Shown here: positions 27,042 to 36,700 of the stretch, one piece after another
Layout of the letters: the number at the start of each line of letters is the position of its first letter
How positions within the stretch are numbered: position 1 is the first letter of the stretch
Source: Acinetobacter colistiniresistens
Lineage (GTDB): Bacteria > Pseudomonadota > Gammaproteobacteria > Pseudomonadales > Moraxellaceae
Reading direction: 5' to 3'
DNA length: 64,000 nt
Assembly: GCF_000413935.1 (NCBI RefSeq)
Contig: NZ_KE340380.1
Coordinates: 806,001 to 870,000 of the forward strand
Notes under the pieces: generated by a model
Seen by the model: the letters and a program-made list of their open reading frames with translations, nothing else
The model's database searches: none
Told to the model about the DNA's origin: nothing
Position numbers and translations under genes: made by a program

Positions 27042-27203
27042 CTATTGAATAATAATAAATTCCAACCGAATTGCCTCATCAACCAAATAGTGCTCTTTAA
27101 TGATATAAAAATAAGGTCGTGTATCAATCCACTCATCCATTTCCATGATGGCCTGTGTGTACCCCGTTACTGCTGAAAAATCTTTCACTTGTATAATATC
27201 CAT
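27042..27203 (-). CDS. small hypothetical protein (53 aa)
   Basis: A 53-residue frame. AAGGA lies eight bases before the ATG at 27203. An ATG three codons earlier is too close to that site. The protein is acidic and compact (FSAVTGYTQAIMEMDEWID, then YFYIIKEHYLVDEAIRLEF), without signal peptide. Its amino-acid pattern looks like a folded protein, not a random frame. I do not recognise it. Confidence 0.55.
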   Translation of the reverse strand: MDIIQVKDFSAVTGYTQAIMEMDEWIDTRPYFYIIKEHYLVDEAIRLEFIIIQ

Positions 27204-27323
27204 AGACTTCATCCTTTTTTATTTAGCCTAACATATTATATTTATTCATATATAGAACAAAATAAAGCCTAATCAGTCATTCGTCATAGCCTTCTATCAT
27301 GCAGCTTTTCCTTGAAAAAACAG

Positions 27324-27352
27324 AAAAATGCCTCTCACTTAAGAGGCATTTT
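27324..27352 (-). terminator. leftward intrinsic terminator after the FAD oxidoreductase gene
   Basis: ATGCCTCT and AGAGGCAT pair around a short loop, with T residues on the leftward strand. Confidence 0.8.
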
Positions 27353-27371
27353 CCCAAAATAAGAATACGGG

Positions 27372-28790
27372 TTAAAACGATACCATTTTCCCTGGATTCA
27401 ACATTCCTGTAACGCCGTACCAGCCTTTAGACATAGGAATCGCAATTGGCGCCAACAAACGGCCAAATAGAATATCGCTATGCTGAATTTTAGTGAGCAT
27501 TTCATAATCCGTATTCACACCAGAGAAATCATCCGCAATAGCCTTACCGATACGCACCGTTTGCGCTACACCATGCCCACTCCAGCCATGTACCGCATAA
27601 ATTGGAAACTTCGTGCCAAACTTTCGATTATCTGTTGCACCATTCATCGTTAAATCACTCACCCCGCTCCAGCAGAAGTCCATCTCAACATTCTCAAGTT
27701 GAGGAAACACCTTACTAATTCGTCCGAGTAGATATTGATTCATTCGACTGGCAGTCCAGCTTGTTCCTGTACCTTGCCCACCAAACAGCAAACGGTTCTT
27801 GGATACACCACGATAATAATCGATCTGTAACTGCGTATCATAAACAGGATGATCTTGCGGCAATAATTCAGTTAATGGCCGCTCTAGCGGCGTTGTTACC
27901 GCGATATAGGTATGAAATGGAATTGCAGTTTGTTTCTTTTCCTGAAGCAATTTAAATGCATTATGATGCACAGCAATCATGACACTTTTACGTGCTTTAA
28001 TTACTCCAGATGCGGTATGTACATAAATACCGTCTGCTTGCTCAGAAATGGATGATACTTCTGTTTGCTCAAAGACTTGACCACCATGTTTGGCAAAGCC
28101 ATGCACCAAAGCACGGTTGAACGCCAATGGATGAATATGGCCACCTAAATTATCAATCAAGCCACCCTTATAGAGATCAGAACTGATTAATTCTTTAAGC
28201 TCATACTCTCCCACAACACTGGTATGATCTTCGCCCAAATATTTTCTCGCATCAGCACTCTGGGTTAAGCCTACTAAATGCCCTTCATGCACAGCCGCCG
28301 TAATATGTCCGTGTTTACGTGCTAAATTAACATCATATTTTTCTGCAATTTGATCAATTAAAGACATGGCTTCAGTTGAGGTAAAATGCCAAAGCTTCTT
28401 GGCATCTTCATAACTAAAACGTTTGATCATCTCCTCAGCTTCCCAACGCGCCAAACCGGGTGTAAGCTGCCCACCATTGCGCCCTGAAGCCGCGGAACCA
28501 ACTCGATTCTTTTCAACTAAAATGGTATCAACACCTTGTTCAGCTAGGTGTAATGCCGTTGAAGCACCCAACAATCCACCACCAATGACCACAACATCAC
28601 ACGCTTGATCCGAATGTAATGCATCAAAACAATGCCAATCCTCCAAAGAACTTTCATAATAATTTGCAGGATGCTCAAATTGCCCATGTTTTGGGTTTAC
28701 CCAGCTCCACTCATTCGAGCTCTTAGATGCTTTACTTTCCTTAAAAACGACATCATCTAAATGTTCTGGTTTATTTATACCGCTATACAT
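27372..28790 (-). CDS. FAD-dependent amine/amino-acid oxidoreductase (DAO family, OrdL/PuuB-like)
   Basis: A 472-residue flavoprotein. The FAD-binding Rossmann motif is DVVVIGGGLLGASTALHLAEQG near residue 65, followed by LVEKNRVGSAASGRNGGQL, the glycine-oxidase-type loop. The end (YAVHGWSGHGVAQTVRIGKAIADD) is the usual C-terminal FAD contact. The family includes gamma-glutamylputrescine oxidase and D-amino-acid dehydrogenases. The N-terminal 40 residues before the Rossmann motif fit the OrdL/PuuB branch. The substrate cannot be told from sequence, and no polyamine or amino-acid genes are adjacent. Confidence 0.85.
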   Translation of the reverse strand: MYSGINKPEHLDDVVFKESKASKSSNEWSWVNPKHGQFEHPANYYESSLEDWHCFDALHSDQACDVVVIGGGLLGASTALHLAEQGVDTILVEKNRVGSAASGRNGGQLTPGLARWEAEEMIKRFSYEDAKKLWHFTSTEAMSLIDQIAEKYDVNLARKHGHITAAVHEGHLVGLTQSADARKYLGEDHTSVVGEYELKELISSDLYKGGLIDNLGGHIHPLAFNRALVHGFAKHGGQVFEQTEVSSISEQADGIYVHTASGVIKARKSVMIAVHHNAFKLLQEKKQTAIPFHTYIAVTTPLERPLTELLPQDHPVYDTQLQIDYYRGVSKNRLLFGGQGTGTSWTASRMNQYLLGRISKVFPQLENVEMDFCWSGVSDLTMNGATDNRKFGTKFPIYAVHGWSGHGVAQTVRIGKAIADDFSGVNTDYEMLTKIQHSDILFGRLLAPIAIPMSKGWYGVTGMLNPGKMVSF

Positions 28791-29003
28791 GTAAAATTCA
28801 CCTAAAATAATTGCTTACTGATTAATAGCCAAAGTTTATTGCAACAATAATGAGCAATAAAGCTATAATCTTTCAATAATTTTGATAGGTTACTTAACTT
28901 TAGATAGCGTTAAATCTAGCGCTAACAAAGAATTACAAGCCAAAAATCTGACTAAACATTAGCTTAAAATTGAAATCTACTTAGAAAGCATCGGCTGGAA
29001 ATT

Positions 29004-29027
29004 AAAAAAGCACCCGAAGGTGCTTTT
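29004..29027 (-). terminator. leftward intrinsic terminator after a 43-residue gene
   Basis: GCACC-TTCG-GGTGC followed by T residues on the leftward strand, six bases after the stop of the small frame at 29033-29164. Confidence 0.85.
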
Positions 29028-29032
29028 CTCTC

Positions 29033-29164
29033 TTATAGGCTGGTTGCAATCAAGACCACAAAGCTGAATAGCAACGAACCTAAAGATCTTTTACAATGTA
29101 CATGAACTTCTTGCTCAAACCCTTGAGCATACGGCTCCAAGTTTTCCATAACTTTAACGCTCAT
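29033..29164 (-). CDS. candidate small membrane protein (43 aa)
   Basis: A 43-codon frame with a polar N-terminal half (ENLEPYAQGFEQEVHVHC) and a hydrophobic C-terminal helix (SLGSLLFSFVVLIATSL). The strong terminator directly after its stop, in the same direction and with no other gene that could need it, supports a real transcript. The ribosome site is weak, so translation is less sure than transcription; a small RNA is the alternative. Function unknown. Confidence 0.45.
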   Translation of the reverse strand: MSVKVMENLEPYAQGFEQEVHVHCKRSLGSLLFSFVVLIATSL

Positions 29165-29352
29165 TAAATGTACTACACTTGTTAATTTGCCTAATAAATT
29201 AACAAGAATAAATTAGCAAAAAGTCGTATATCTGGCTAGTGCAATTTTTCAACCAGATAGTTAATTTATGACAAAAAGTGGCAGTTCATTCAGAATAATT
29301 AAAAAGAAACCGTAAATGCACAAAACAAAAGTCTGTTGTAAAGAATCGCCAT

Positions 29353-29383
29353 AAAAAAAGCCCACCAATCGTGAGCTTTTTTT
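29353..29383 (-). terminator. intrinsic terminator after the first cold-shock gene
   Basis: GCCCAC and GTGAGC pair (one G-U) around CAATC, flanked by A and T runs. Confidence 0.85.
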
Positions 29384-29400
29384 ATCTAATGATCTAAGAA

Positions 29401-29613
29401 TTATTGGATCACAGTAATTTGAGTTGCTTGTGGTCCTTTCTTGCCTTCACCTAAAATAAATGAAACGCGTTGACCTTCTTTTAAAACTTTAAAGCCAGAG
29501 CTTTGAATTTCGCTGAAATGAGCAAAAACATCTTGTCCAGAATCTGCATGAATGAAGCCAAAACCTTTAGTTTCGTTAAACCACTTAACAGTACCAGTAA
29601 CTGTATCAGACAT
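29401..29613 (-). CDS. cold-shock protein (CspA family), copy 1
   Basis: A 70-residue single cold-shock domain that binds single-stranded RNA/DNA and melts RNA structure. Both RNP motifs are present: KGFGFI and VFAHF. It is nearly identical to the copy at 30077-30286, differing mainly near residues 22-56 and at the end. The space upstream to the second gene's terminator is about 410 bases, which allows the long leader usual for cold-shock mRNAs, but the leader fold cannot be judged here. Confidence 0.95.
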   Translation of the reverse strand: MSDTVTGTVKWFNETKGFGFIHADSGQDVFAHFSEIQSSGFKVLKEGQRVSFILGEGKKGPQATQITVIQ

Positions 29614-30027
29614 ATACTTAAACCTATATTTAAAAAATTGGGGCGCTTAGCAGCAAGCAACTTGGAATCATAAACTTTGAAAGGAAATCTGATAAAACGA
29701 AAGGTTTGTCTAAAACTACGAGATCAAAGATTTTCTGAATCAACAGTGTTATTCTTCTAGTCCGTTTAACTATACACGAATTTACATTTTTCACGCAATC
29801 TCTATCTCTTCTCATCAGCTGAAATAAGATTTTTCTACAGGAATTCTTACATTAACATGCAAACATCAATAAATTTTTATCTTAATATTCATACAATTAA
29901 ATAACCATAAATTCCAAATCATGCTTTTTATATAATTTTTTAACATATTATTTCATTTAATTTTGCTTGGGGAAAAAATAAAAACTGAGACCAATTAAAC
30001 AACTTTTCAAACCATTTTTTTAATCAT
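29614..30027. other. AT-rich leader/intergenic region between the two cold-shock genes
   Basis: About 410 bases, very AT-rich, upstream of copy 1 on the leftward strand. It probably holds that gene's promoter and a long 5' leader. No other gene is supported. Confidence 0.4.
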
Positions 30028-30060
30028 AAAAAAAAGCCCACAGAGTGTGAGCTTTTTTTT
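30028..30060 (-). terminator. intrinsic terminator after the second cold-shock gene
   Basis: GCCCAC and GTGAGC pair around a short loop with long A and T runs. It has the same stem as the terminator of copy 1, so the duplication appears to include the terminator. Confidence 0.85.
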
Positions 30061-30076
30061 CACTGGTCTAAAGTAA

Positions 30077-30286
30077 TTAGATAACAGTAATTAGAGTTGC
30101 TTGTGGTCCTTTTTTACCTTGACCAAGAACAAACGAAACGCGTTGACCTTCATTCAATACTTTGAAGCCCTTGCTTTGGATTTCGCTGAAATGAGCAAAA
30201 ACGTCTTCGCCAGAGTCAGCTTGAATAAAACCAAAACCTTTAGTTTCGTTGAACCACTTAACAGTACCAGTAACTGTATCAGACAT
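30077..30286 (-). CDS. cold-shock protein (CspA family), copy 2
   Basis: A 69-residue cold-shock domain with the RNP motifs KGFGFI and VFAHF. It shares about nine in ten residues with copy 1 and points the same way. It has its own terminator and an upstream region, so the two copies can be regulated apart. An AAGG site lies six to ten bases before the ATG. Confidence 0.95.
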   Translation of the reverse strand: MSDTVTGTVKWFNETKGFGFIQADSGEDVFAHFSEIQSKGFKVLNEGQRVSFVLGQGKKGPQATLITVI

Positions 30287-30396
30287 ACCTTTAAACCTTT
30301 TAAACTTTGTTCATTTATGAATTAAACCATAACTTTTACATTATGATTTAATACAATCTATCTGTATTAAATAGATACTACAAGTATGTGAACCAT

Positions 30397-30630
30397 TTAT
30401 GTCAATCGATAAAGTTGATTAACATCGGTATAGAAACTTTTCCCGTCTAGATTAAAGTCAATTTCCTGACCTGATTCCAACAGTACTTTCTTTCCTACTT
30501 CCACCCATTTAAAGCCGTTCAACGTATTTTGCTGACGCTTTAGCGGGATGATTCGCACACAAATCTCATTGCCATTTATGGCTTTGGCTACACGCCATTC
30601 ATTAATAATTTTCAACACAAAATCACTCAT
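30397..30630 (-). CDS. hypothetical protein (77 aa)
   Basis: A small soluble protein that I do not recognise. It has alternating short strands (EICVRIIPLKRQ, FKWVEVGKKVLLESGQEID, FNLDGKSFYTDVNQLYRL), suggesting a small beta-rich fold. The ATG at 30630 is the more likely start; a TTG four codons earlier (30642) is also open. The ribosome site is not clear for either. No function can be given. Confidence 0.55.
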   Translation of the reverse strand: MSDFVLKIINEWRVAKAINGNEICVRIIPLKRQQNTLNGFKWVEVGKKVLLESGQEIDFNLDGKSFYTDVNQLYRLT

Positions 30631-30819
30631 TCCTGAGCTCAAGTGATCGATTTGGATTTACTATAACGCTAGATTAATTGAGAGAGGATAACTACAATTC
30701 TAGAATCTAATAATTTTTAGCTTTCTTTAGGGTTATTTCAGCTAACTTAATTGCTGCCTACTCTTTAAGATAACAACAATTCAATAATCACAGAGCTAAT
30801 ATTCAATTAACTTTTAAAT

Positions 30820-30896
<77 letters not shown>

Positions 30897-31215
30897 TCAA
30901 CATTTGATCATCACATCTGATCAATGAGATGCTTTATACGCCCATCTCCCCCACAATGCAAATTTTTTTTATAAAAATCGCATATTTTCCTTACTAACGT
31001 CTAAATTAAGTACAAATTGCTCACTTTTCCTCCTTTTATATACTTCTATAGATTGCACTTAGATCATGCTTAAATTTTAGATTTTTTTAGTGTGATTTAA
31101 TGAATCGTTCAATAAACCAACTATTTTCTTATAATTCAAAATAATACAAAAAAATTATGCAGTGAAAACCCCATTATGTAACAATATTGGCAATCTTTTC
31201 TTTTTATAGTGCTTC
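30897..31215. other. intergenic region before ruvC
   Basis: About 320 AT-rich bases upstream of ruvC and of the leftward tRNA. It presumably holds both promoters. No other feature is seen. Confidence 0.4.
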
Positions 31216-31761
31216 ATGTCATTAATTATTGGTATTGACCCTGGTTCACGCTTAACAGGTTATGGAATTATCGAAAAAGATGGCAATAAGCTGCGGTTTG
31301 TTGATGCAGGAACCATTCGTACTGAAACACAAGGCATGCCCGAACGTTTAAAACGTATTTTTGCGGGTGTCGAACGTATTGTTAAATTTCATGGCCCGAC
31401 GGAAGCAGCGGTCGAACAAGTGTTTATGGCACAAAACCCCGACTCTGCTTTAAAACTTGGTCAGGCACGCGGTGCTGCAATTGCGGCCTTGGTCAATCTG
31501 GACTTACAAGTTGCAGAATACACCGCTCGCCAGATTAAACAGTCGGTTGTCGGTTACGGCGCTGCAGATAAAGAACAAGTACAAATGATGGTCATGCGCC
31601 TACTCAATTTAACCATTAAGCCACAGGCCGATGCTGCCGATGCCCTTGCTGCTGCAATTTGTCATGCCCATGCTTCTGGGAGTATGAGCAAAATGGCAGT
31701 CTTAAATGCTTTAGGGGGTATGGCTCGTGGACGTAGTCGTGCCAGTACCAGACGACGTTAG
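31216..31761 (+). CDS. ruvC: Holliday junction endonuclease RuvC
   Basis: A 181-residue resolvase that cuts Holliday junctions after RuvAB branch migration. The first catalytic Asp is Asp8 in [14 protein letters not shown], the middle Glu lies in [12 protein letters not shown], and the last acidic residues are in [15 protein letters not shown]. Length is near the norm (about 173), with a basic tail ([12 protein letters not shown]). ruvAB are not beside it. It is convergent with nnrD. Confidence 0.95.
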   Translation: MSLIIGIDPGSRLTGYGIIEKDGNKLRFVDAGTIRTETQGMPERLKRIFAGVERIVKFHGPTEAAVEQVFMAQNPDSALKLGQARGAAIAALVNLDLQVAEYTARQIKQSVVGYGAADKEQVQMMVMRLLNLTIKPQADAADALAAAICHAHASGSMSKMAVLNALGGMARGRSRASTRRR

Positions 31762-31817
31762 GTTGATTGATTCACCACTGTATAAATCATTTTTCCCATT
31801 TCATGCGCTTGCAATCC

Positions 31818-33251
31818 TCACATACCCTTCTCAGCCAGCAGATCGCCTGCCTGCGCATGTAGGCTGACGATCTCATACAAAGCAATCAGTTGATGAAATT
31901 GAGCTTTTAAACTGGCAATCATGCCAGCCAATACATCGCCCATACCTCCTGTGCCCATTCCGGCATTACCCTGCGTACAGATAAATAATTGTTCTTCTAA
32001 AATTAAACTACCTGAGCCTTTTAACACCCATTGCCCTGCATATTTTTGTTGTAACTGATAAATTGCAGCAATGCGGTCTTGTTCTATATCCGCAGCAGTA
32101 CACCCCAAGAGTGTTGCGGCCTCACCTGAATGTGGCGTTGCATAGAGATGCTGGTTTAATTGTTGCGGATGCTTGGCCAGAAACCACAAACCATCTGCAT
32201 CAAGTACAACCTCTAAATGAGAGTTTTGCTTGAGTAAATCAAACCATTGCAAATATATCTGCTCTGCCCATTCATCTCGACCTAAGCCCATCCCAAAACA
32301 GACTGCATCCACCTGTGTTAATAGCTGTTGGATACCTTCTTGGTCTAAGCTATTAATATCACGCAGCATAATATTCGGTGAACGTGCCAAAATGGCTTGA
32401 TGATGTTTGGCATGACAGACCACACTGACTTTGCCTGCCCCTGCATGGAAAGCAGCTTCAGCAGCCATAATGACTGCACCTCCCATCTCGGCATGTCCAC
32501 CTACAACTAACACATGACCATAACTGCCTTTATGCCCAAAAGCCTGACGTTTTGGCAAAACGATTTTTTCGGGTGCCAGATAGGCAAGTGGTTCTAACTC
32601 TTGGTCAACTGGAATCAAACTCACCAAATATAGTTTTCCCACATATTGCTTGCCTTGGCCCGTAAACAGACCTGCCTTGTAGCCTAGAATCGTAAAGGTT
32701 TGATCGGCTTGTACTGCACAGGGCAACGTTTTTCCTGTATTGGCCTGTAAGCCACTCGGAATATCGATTGATACTTTTAAACCTGTTTGTAAATTATAAA
32801 GCTGGATAATCTCTTGCCACTTTTGATCAAGTGCTCGATTGAGGCCAATACCAAATAAGGCATCAATATGACAATCAAAAGTAGGGATTTCTTGGCGAAC
32901 TGCGTTTTCTGACAGTAAATAATCAATGCTTTGAATATCGACTTGATGAGACTGCGCATAATCTGCGGCTTGTTTTAAATCTACTGATTGGCCGAGTTCT
33001 GTTGCAAACACAGTGATACTAAATCCCTGTTGCTTTAGAAACGCAGCAATATAATAGCCATCGCCAGCATTATTGCCTTGTCCGCACCAAACTGCGATAT
33101 TCTGAATTTTATTTTGCTGGAATTGAGGAATTAACTGTTGGGAGATTGTCCAAGCGGCTTGCTGCATGAGCCCTAAAGATGAATTTTGCTGAGCAAACCA
33201 ACGCTGCTCCCATGCTTGGATACTTTGGCTATGGTAAACTACAGTTTGCAT
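31818..33251 (-). CDS. nnr: bifunctional NAD(P)H-hydrate repair enzyme
   Basis: A 477-residue fusion. Residues 1-215 are the epimerase (YjeF_N: VWCGQGNNAGDGYYIAAFLKQQG). Residues about 225-477 are the ADP-dependent dehydratase of the ribokinase-like fold, with GTGGMGDVLAGMIASLK at its nucleotide site. It converts damaged NAD(P)H hydrates back to NAD(P)H. Its start lies only 23 bases from that of queG on the other strand, the same yjeF / yjeS divergence as in E. coli. Confidence 0.93.
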   Translation of the reverse strand: MQTVVYHSQSIQAWEQRWFAQQNSSLGLMQQAAWTISQQLIPQFQQNKIQNIAVWCGQGNNAGDGYYIAAFLKQQGFSITVFATELGQSVDLKQAADYAQSHQVDIQSIDYLLSENAVRQEIPTFDCHIDALFGIGLNRALDQKWQEIIQLYNLQTGLKVSIDIPSGLQANTGKTLPCAVQADQTFTILGYKAGLFTGQGKQYVGKLYLVSLIPVDQELEPLAYLAPEKIVLPKRQAFGHKGSYGHVLVVGGHAEMGGAVIMAAEAAFHAGAGKVSVVCHAKHHQAILARSPNIMLRDINSLDQEGIQQLLTQVDAVCFGMGLGRDEWAEQIYLQWFDLLKQNSHLEVVLDADGLWFLAKHPQQLNQHLYATPHSGEAATLLGCTAADIEQDRIAAIYQLQQKYAGQWVLKGSGSLILEEQLFICTQGNAGMGTGGMGDVLAGMIASLKAQFHQLIALYEIVSLHAQAGDLLAEKGM

Positions 33252-33274
33252 GTTTTTCTCCTTATTATCGGTTT

Positions 33275-34399
33275 ATGGCTTCAAGCACATCTTTTCAAAC
33301 ACAGTCCCAGAAAATGCCTGACAAAATCGAGCTACAGCAGCTTGATTCTCAAGCGTTGAAAGACTGGATCAAAGCACAGGCTTTAGACTTGGGCTTTGCT
33401 GATTGTGTCATTGCCAAACCAGATGCTCAAGATCAAATGCCACGTTTCAAAGAATATTTAGAACGCGGTTATCATGCAGATATGCACTATTTAGAAGAAA
33501 ACTTGGAAAAGCGTGCTGATCCAACTTTGCTCGTTCCTGGTACAAAAAGCATTATTTGTGTGCGCATGAACTATCTTGTAGCATCACCGAAGCCCCGTTA
33601 TGTACCATTTGAACCCAATTCTGCCATTATTGCGCGTTATGCACGTGGCCGTGATTACCATAAAGTCATGCGTGGACGTCTAAAGACTTTAGCGACTCGT
33701 ATTAAAGAAAAAGTGGGCGATTTTGAATCTCGTCCTTTTGCTGATTCAGCCCCTATCTTTGAAAAATCATTGGCTGAAAGTGCGGGTATGGGATGGACGG
33801 GTAAACACACCTTACTGATCCATAAAAAATCAGGTTCTTTTTTTGTTTTAGGTGAACTGTTCACCTCTCTTGATCTGCCTTTTGATCAGCCTGCTACTGC
33901 ACATTGTGGTTCATGTACAGCCTGTATCGACATCTGCCCAACACAGGCAATTGTTGAACCCTATATGCTAGATGCCAGAAAATGTATTGCGTATTTAACC
34001 ATTGAATATAAAGGCATCATTCCTGAAGAATTAAGATCGGGTATCGGTAACCGTATTTTTGGTTGTGATGATTGTCAGTTGATTTGCCCTTGGAATAGCT
34101 TTGCAAAAAAGGCTTCAATTCCAGACTTTGACCCGAGACATAACTTGGATGACATCAGCTTATTAGAGATTTGGCAATGGGATGAGGCAACATTTCTTTC
34201 CAATACCGAAGGCAGTCCAATCCGCCGTACAGGCTACCAATCCTTTAAGCGTAATATTGCAATCGGCCTAGGAAATGCTCCATACTCAGCCGAGATCGTA
34301 ACGCAATTGCAAGATGCAAAAACGCGGCACGACGAGATCGTCAATGTACATATTGATTGGGCAATTCAACAGCAATTGCAGCAAATAAAAGTACACTGA
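33275..34399 (+). CDS. queG: epoxyqueuosine reductase
   Basis: A 374-residue cobalamin and iron-sulfur enzyme that makes the last step of queuosine synthesis in tRNA. Two 4Fe-4S clusters are shown by CGSCTACIDICPTQAI and FGCDDCQLICPW. The C-terminal part (RRTGYQSFKRNIAIGLGN) is the usual HEAT-like tail. The frame extends 32 codons upstream into the divergent nnr gene. The ATG at 33275, or one 19 codons later, fits the family start better. Confidence 0.93.
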   Translation: MASSTSFQTQSQKMPDKIELQQLDSQALKDWIKAQALDLGFADCVIAKPDAQDQMPRFKEYLERGYHADMHYLEENLEKRADPTLLVPGTKSIICVRMNYLVASPKPRYVPFEPNSAIIARYARGRDYHKVMRGRLKTLATRIKEKVGDFESRPFADSAPIFEKSLAESAGMGWTGKHTLLIHKKSGSFFVLGELFTSLDLPFDQPATAHCGSCTACIDICPTQAIVEPYMLDARKCIAYLTIEYKGIIPEELRSGIGNRIFGCDDCQLICPWNSFAKKASIPDFDPRHNLDDISLLEIWQWDEATFLSNTEGSPIRRTGYQSFKRNIAIGLGNAPYSAEIVTQLQDAKTRHDEIVNVHIDWAIQQQLQQIKVH

Positions 34400-34478
34400 A
34401 TAGAAAAATGATGTTTTTTGCCCTTTGGCTTTGGCACGATTTCTGTATGATGAATCTCAATGTCTGTAATCAATCATC

Positions 34479-35480
34479 ATGGATATAACAATGACTTTAC
34501 GTAATGACTGGACTCGTGATGAAATCCAAGCTTTATATGACCAACCTTTTCTAGACTTAGTATTTGAAGCCCAAGGTGTGCACCGTCAGCATTTCCAAGC
34601 GAATTCGATTCAGGTCAGCACATTACTTTCAATCAAAACAGGGAAATGTCCTGAAGACTGTAAGTACTGCTCGCAATCTGCTCGTTACGATTCTAAGTTA
34701 GAAGCAGAAAAGCGTATTGCTGTTGATAAAGTCATTCGTGAAGCACTTGCAGCAAAAGAATCGGGTTCATCGCGTTTCTGTATGGGCGCTGCTTGGCGTA
34801 ACCCACATGAGCGTGATATGCCTTATGTGTTGGAAATGGTGCGTGAAGTCAAAGCATTGGGCCTAGAAACCTGTATGACTTTAGGGATGCTGAACCAGTC
34901 TCAAGCTGAACGCTTAAAAGATGCAGGTTTGGACTATTACAACCATAACCTAGATACATCTCGTGAATACTATTCACATATCATCAGCACACGTACTTTT
35001 GACGACCGTCTGGATACTTTAGATCATGTTCGCCAAGCAGGTATGAAAGTATGCAGCGGCGGTATTGTGGGATTAGGTGAAAGCCGTAATGACCGCATTG
35101 GTTTGTTACATGAGCTTGCAACTATGCCAGTACATCCAGAGTCAGTACCCATTAACATGTTGGTTCCAATCGAAGGTACGCCTTTGGCAAATGTTGAGAA
35201 ATTAGATGTGACAGAATGGATTCGTACCATTGCGGTTGCACGTATCATCATGCCACACAGTTATATTCGCCTTTCAGCAGGTCGTGAGTCATTGAGCGAT
35301 TCAGATCAAGCGCTTGCCTTTATGGCAGGTGCAAACTCACTCTTCTCTGGTGAAAAACTTCTTACCACCCCAAATGCGGGTGAAGGCAAAGATCAGGTCT
35401 TATTTGCCAAATTAGGTTTAACCGCAGAAAAACCAAAACCGACGGTTGCAGAACTCTCTGTCGATGCCATGAGTGCATAA
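34479..35480 (+). CDS. bioB: biotin synthase
   Basis: A radical-SAM enzyme of 333 residues, or 329 from the second ATG at 34491. It inserts sulfur into dethiobiotin. The radical-SAM cysteines are Cys57, Cys61 and Cys64 in [14 protein letters not shown], and the [2Fe-2S] side includes [11 protein letters not shown] and ETCMTLGML. The end of the barrel ([14 protein letters not shown]) contains the conserved Arg ligand. Other bio genes are not in the window. A strong terminator follows. Confidence 0.96.
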   Translation: MDITMTLRNDWTRDEIQALYDQPFLDLVFEAQGVHRQHFQANSIQVSTLLSIKTGKCPEDCKYCSQSARYDSKLEAEKRIAVDKVIREALAAKESGSSRFCMGAAWRNPHERDMPYVLEMVREVKALGLETCMTLGMLNQSQAERLKDAGLDYYNHNLDTSREYYSHIISTRTFDDRLDTLDHVRQAGMKVCSGGIVGLGESRNDRIGLLHELATMPVHPESVPINMLVPIEGTPLANVEKLDVTEWIRTIAVARIIMPHSYIRLSAGRESLSDSDQALAFMAGANSLFSGEKLLTTPNAGEGKDQVLFAKLGLTAEKPKPTVAELSVDAMSA

Positions 35481-35482
35481 AC

Positions 35483-35515
35483 AAAAAAGCCTTGTCATCT
35501 GACAAGGCTTTTTTT
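35483..35515. terminator. intrinsic terminator after bioB
   Basis: GCCTTGTC and GACAAGGC pair around ATCT with A and T runs on the two sides. It also faces the end of the leftward small gene. Confidence 0.9.
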
Positions 35516-35523
35516 ATATATGA

Positions 35524-35772
35524 TTAAATTGATGTCACCAAAATGCCGTATTTGGCATTTAAAAACATTCCAACACGAATAACATCAACACCTGCTGCAT
35601 GTGTCACTGACAATTCCTGTGTATGTACATCAAAATGAAATGAATCAAAAATGTCTTGATGCTGCATCAGCCATAAAATGGTGTCAGTAATACTTTCATC
35701 TACTGTATAGGTTTCTGCCTTAAAATCTTTATTCATAACACTTTGTATATCTTCTATCGATCTTTTTATCAT
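35524..35772 (-). CDS. hypothetical protein (82 aa)
   Basis: An 82-residue acidic protein without signal peptide or recognised motif. It reads as helix then strands (ESITDTILWLMQHQDIFDSF, FDVHTQELSVTHAAGVDVIR). It shares direction with the 115-residue gene upstream, but a terminator separates them. Function unknown. Confidence 0.6.
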   Translation of the reverse strand: MIKRSIEDIQSVMNKDFKAETYTVDESITDTILWLMQHQDIFDSFHFDVHTQELSVTHAAGVDVIRVGMFLNAKYGILVTSI

Positions 35773-35802
35773 AACGGATCAACAGATTTAACGCAGCTTG
35801 TT

Positions 35803-35835
35803 AAAAAAACACTTAGTAAAGGATATTACTAAGTG
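35803..35835 (-). terminator. leftward intrinsic terminator after the 115-residue gene
   Basis: ACACTTAGTA and TACTAAGTGT pair around eight bases and are followed by seven T residues on the leftward strand. Confidence 0.85.
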
Positions 35836-35862
35836 TATAAACTCTTTATTTACTCTTAATGC

Positions 35863-36210
35863 TTAAGCCACTTGTGGACTTACAATGCTTTGACCTGCTT
35901 TTAAGCTTGCAACAGCTTTTGGGTTAAACTCTAGTGTTAGCACGTGATTATCTAAATGGACATGATAAGATTGGATCAATGACTGCTGCCCCTCATCCGT
36001 TTCAAGCACGTATTCATCTGCAATATTTAAAATACCTTCTAGATTAGTGGTACTTGAGGCACGATCATGACTGAATAAGTCATAAATCGTCTGCAAATTA
36101 AAGCTTGTCTGCTGTTCCGTCGGATGACTTTTTAAATGACTTTCTAGGAATAAAACAAACTTGTGTGCAAAGAAATAATAGTTCGGTTTGTGGGTATAAA
36201 GCATGTTCAT
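35863..36210 (-). CDS. hypothetical protein (115 aa)
   Basis: A 115-residue soluble protein that I do not recognise. A strong AAAGGAG site lies before the ATG at 36210 and settles that start, although the frame continues ten codons further. The first half is helical and aromatic (NYYFFAHKFVLFLESHLKSH) and the second half is acidic with strands (YHVHLDNHVLTLEF). No function can be given. Confidence 0.65.
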   Translation of the reverse strand: MNMLYTHKPNYYFFAHKFVLFLESHLKSHPTEQQTSFNLQTIYDLFSHDRASSTTNLEGILNIADEYVLETDEGQQSLIQSYHVHLDNHVLTLEFNPKAVASLKAGQSIVSPQVA

Positions 36211-36700
36211 TGAAAGCTCCTTTAACGGTGTTTTTTTCATCTAATCATGACTAAAAAACTAAGGATTTAACCTTAAAAATTTCTTAAAAGAACTTTGAGC
36301 TTTTTGTTAACAAGCTTAATAATCGAGCTAAAAACTTGATTATTCATCTAAATTATTCTTCAAATTATGCGAATAAAATCACATAAAAATATAACTCATG
36401 TTATTTTTTGATCAAAAAATAACCAAATGGGCCATTTTTTATAAAAGGAAAAAACAATCAGTCTTAAGCAATATTAAACAAACCAACTCATAAAGTAAGT
36501 TTCATCAAAAATAAAGCTTCTTCATATCAACAACTTATTTACGATCGGAAATTTAGATCAAAAATACCATAAAAATGTGATGCAGTTTGCAATTTTACAA
36601 CCTACTGATATATATTTCGCACATTACTTGTTCAGCGCAAAAATCCAACTGAGAAGTAATTTTATTTCAAACTTTTAGCTGATGTATTCGAGAAACTATT
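36211..36700. other. AT-rich upstream region of the pilus operon
   Basis: About 490 bases without a gene. TTGCAA (36587-36592), 16 bases and TATATA (36609-36614) form a possible promoter with an 80-base leader for the pilin gene. No phase-variation repeat or invertible element was seen. Confidence 0.4.
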
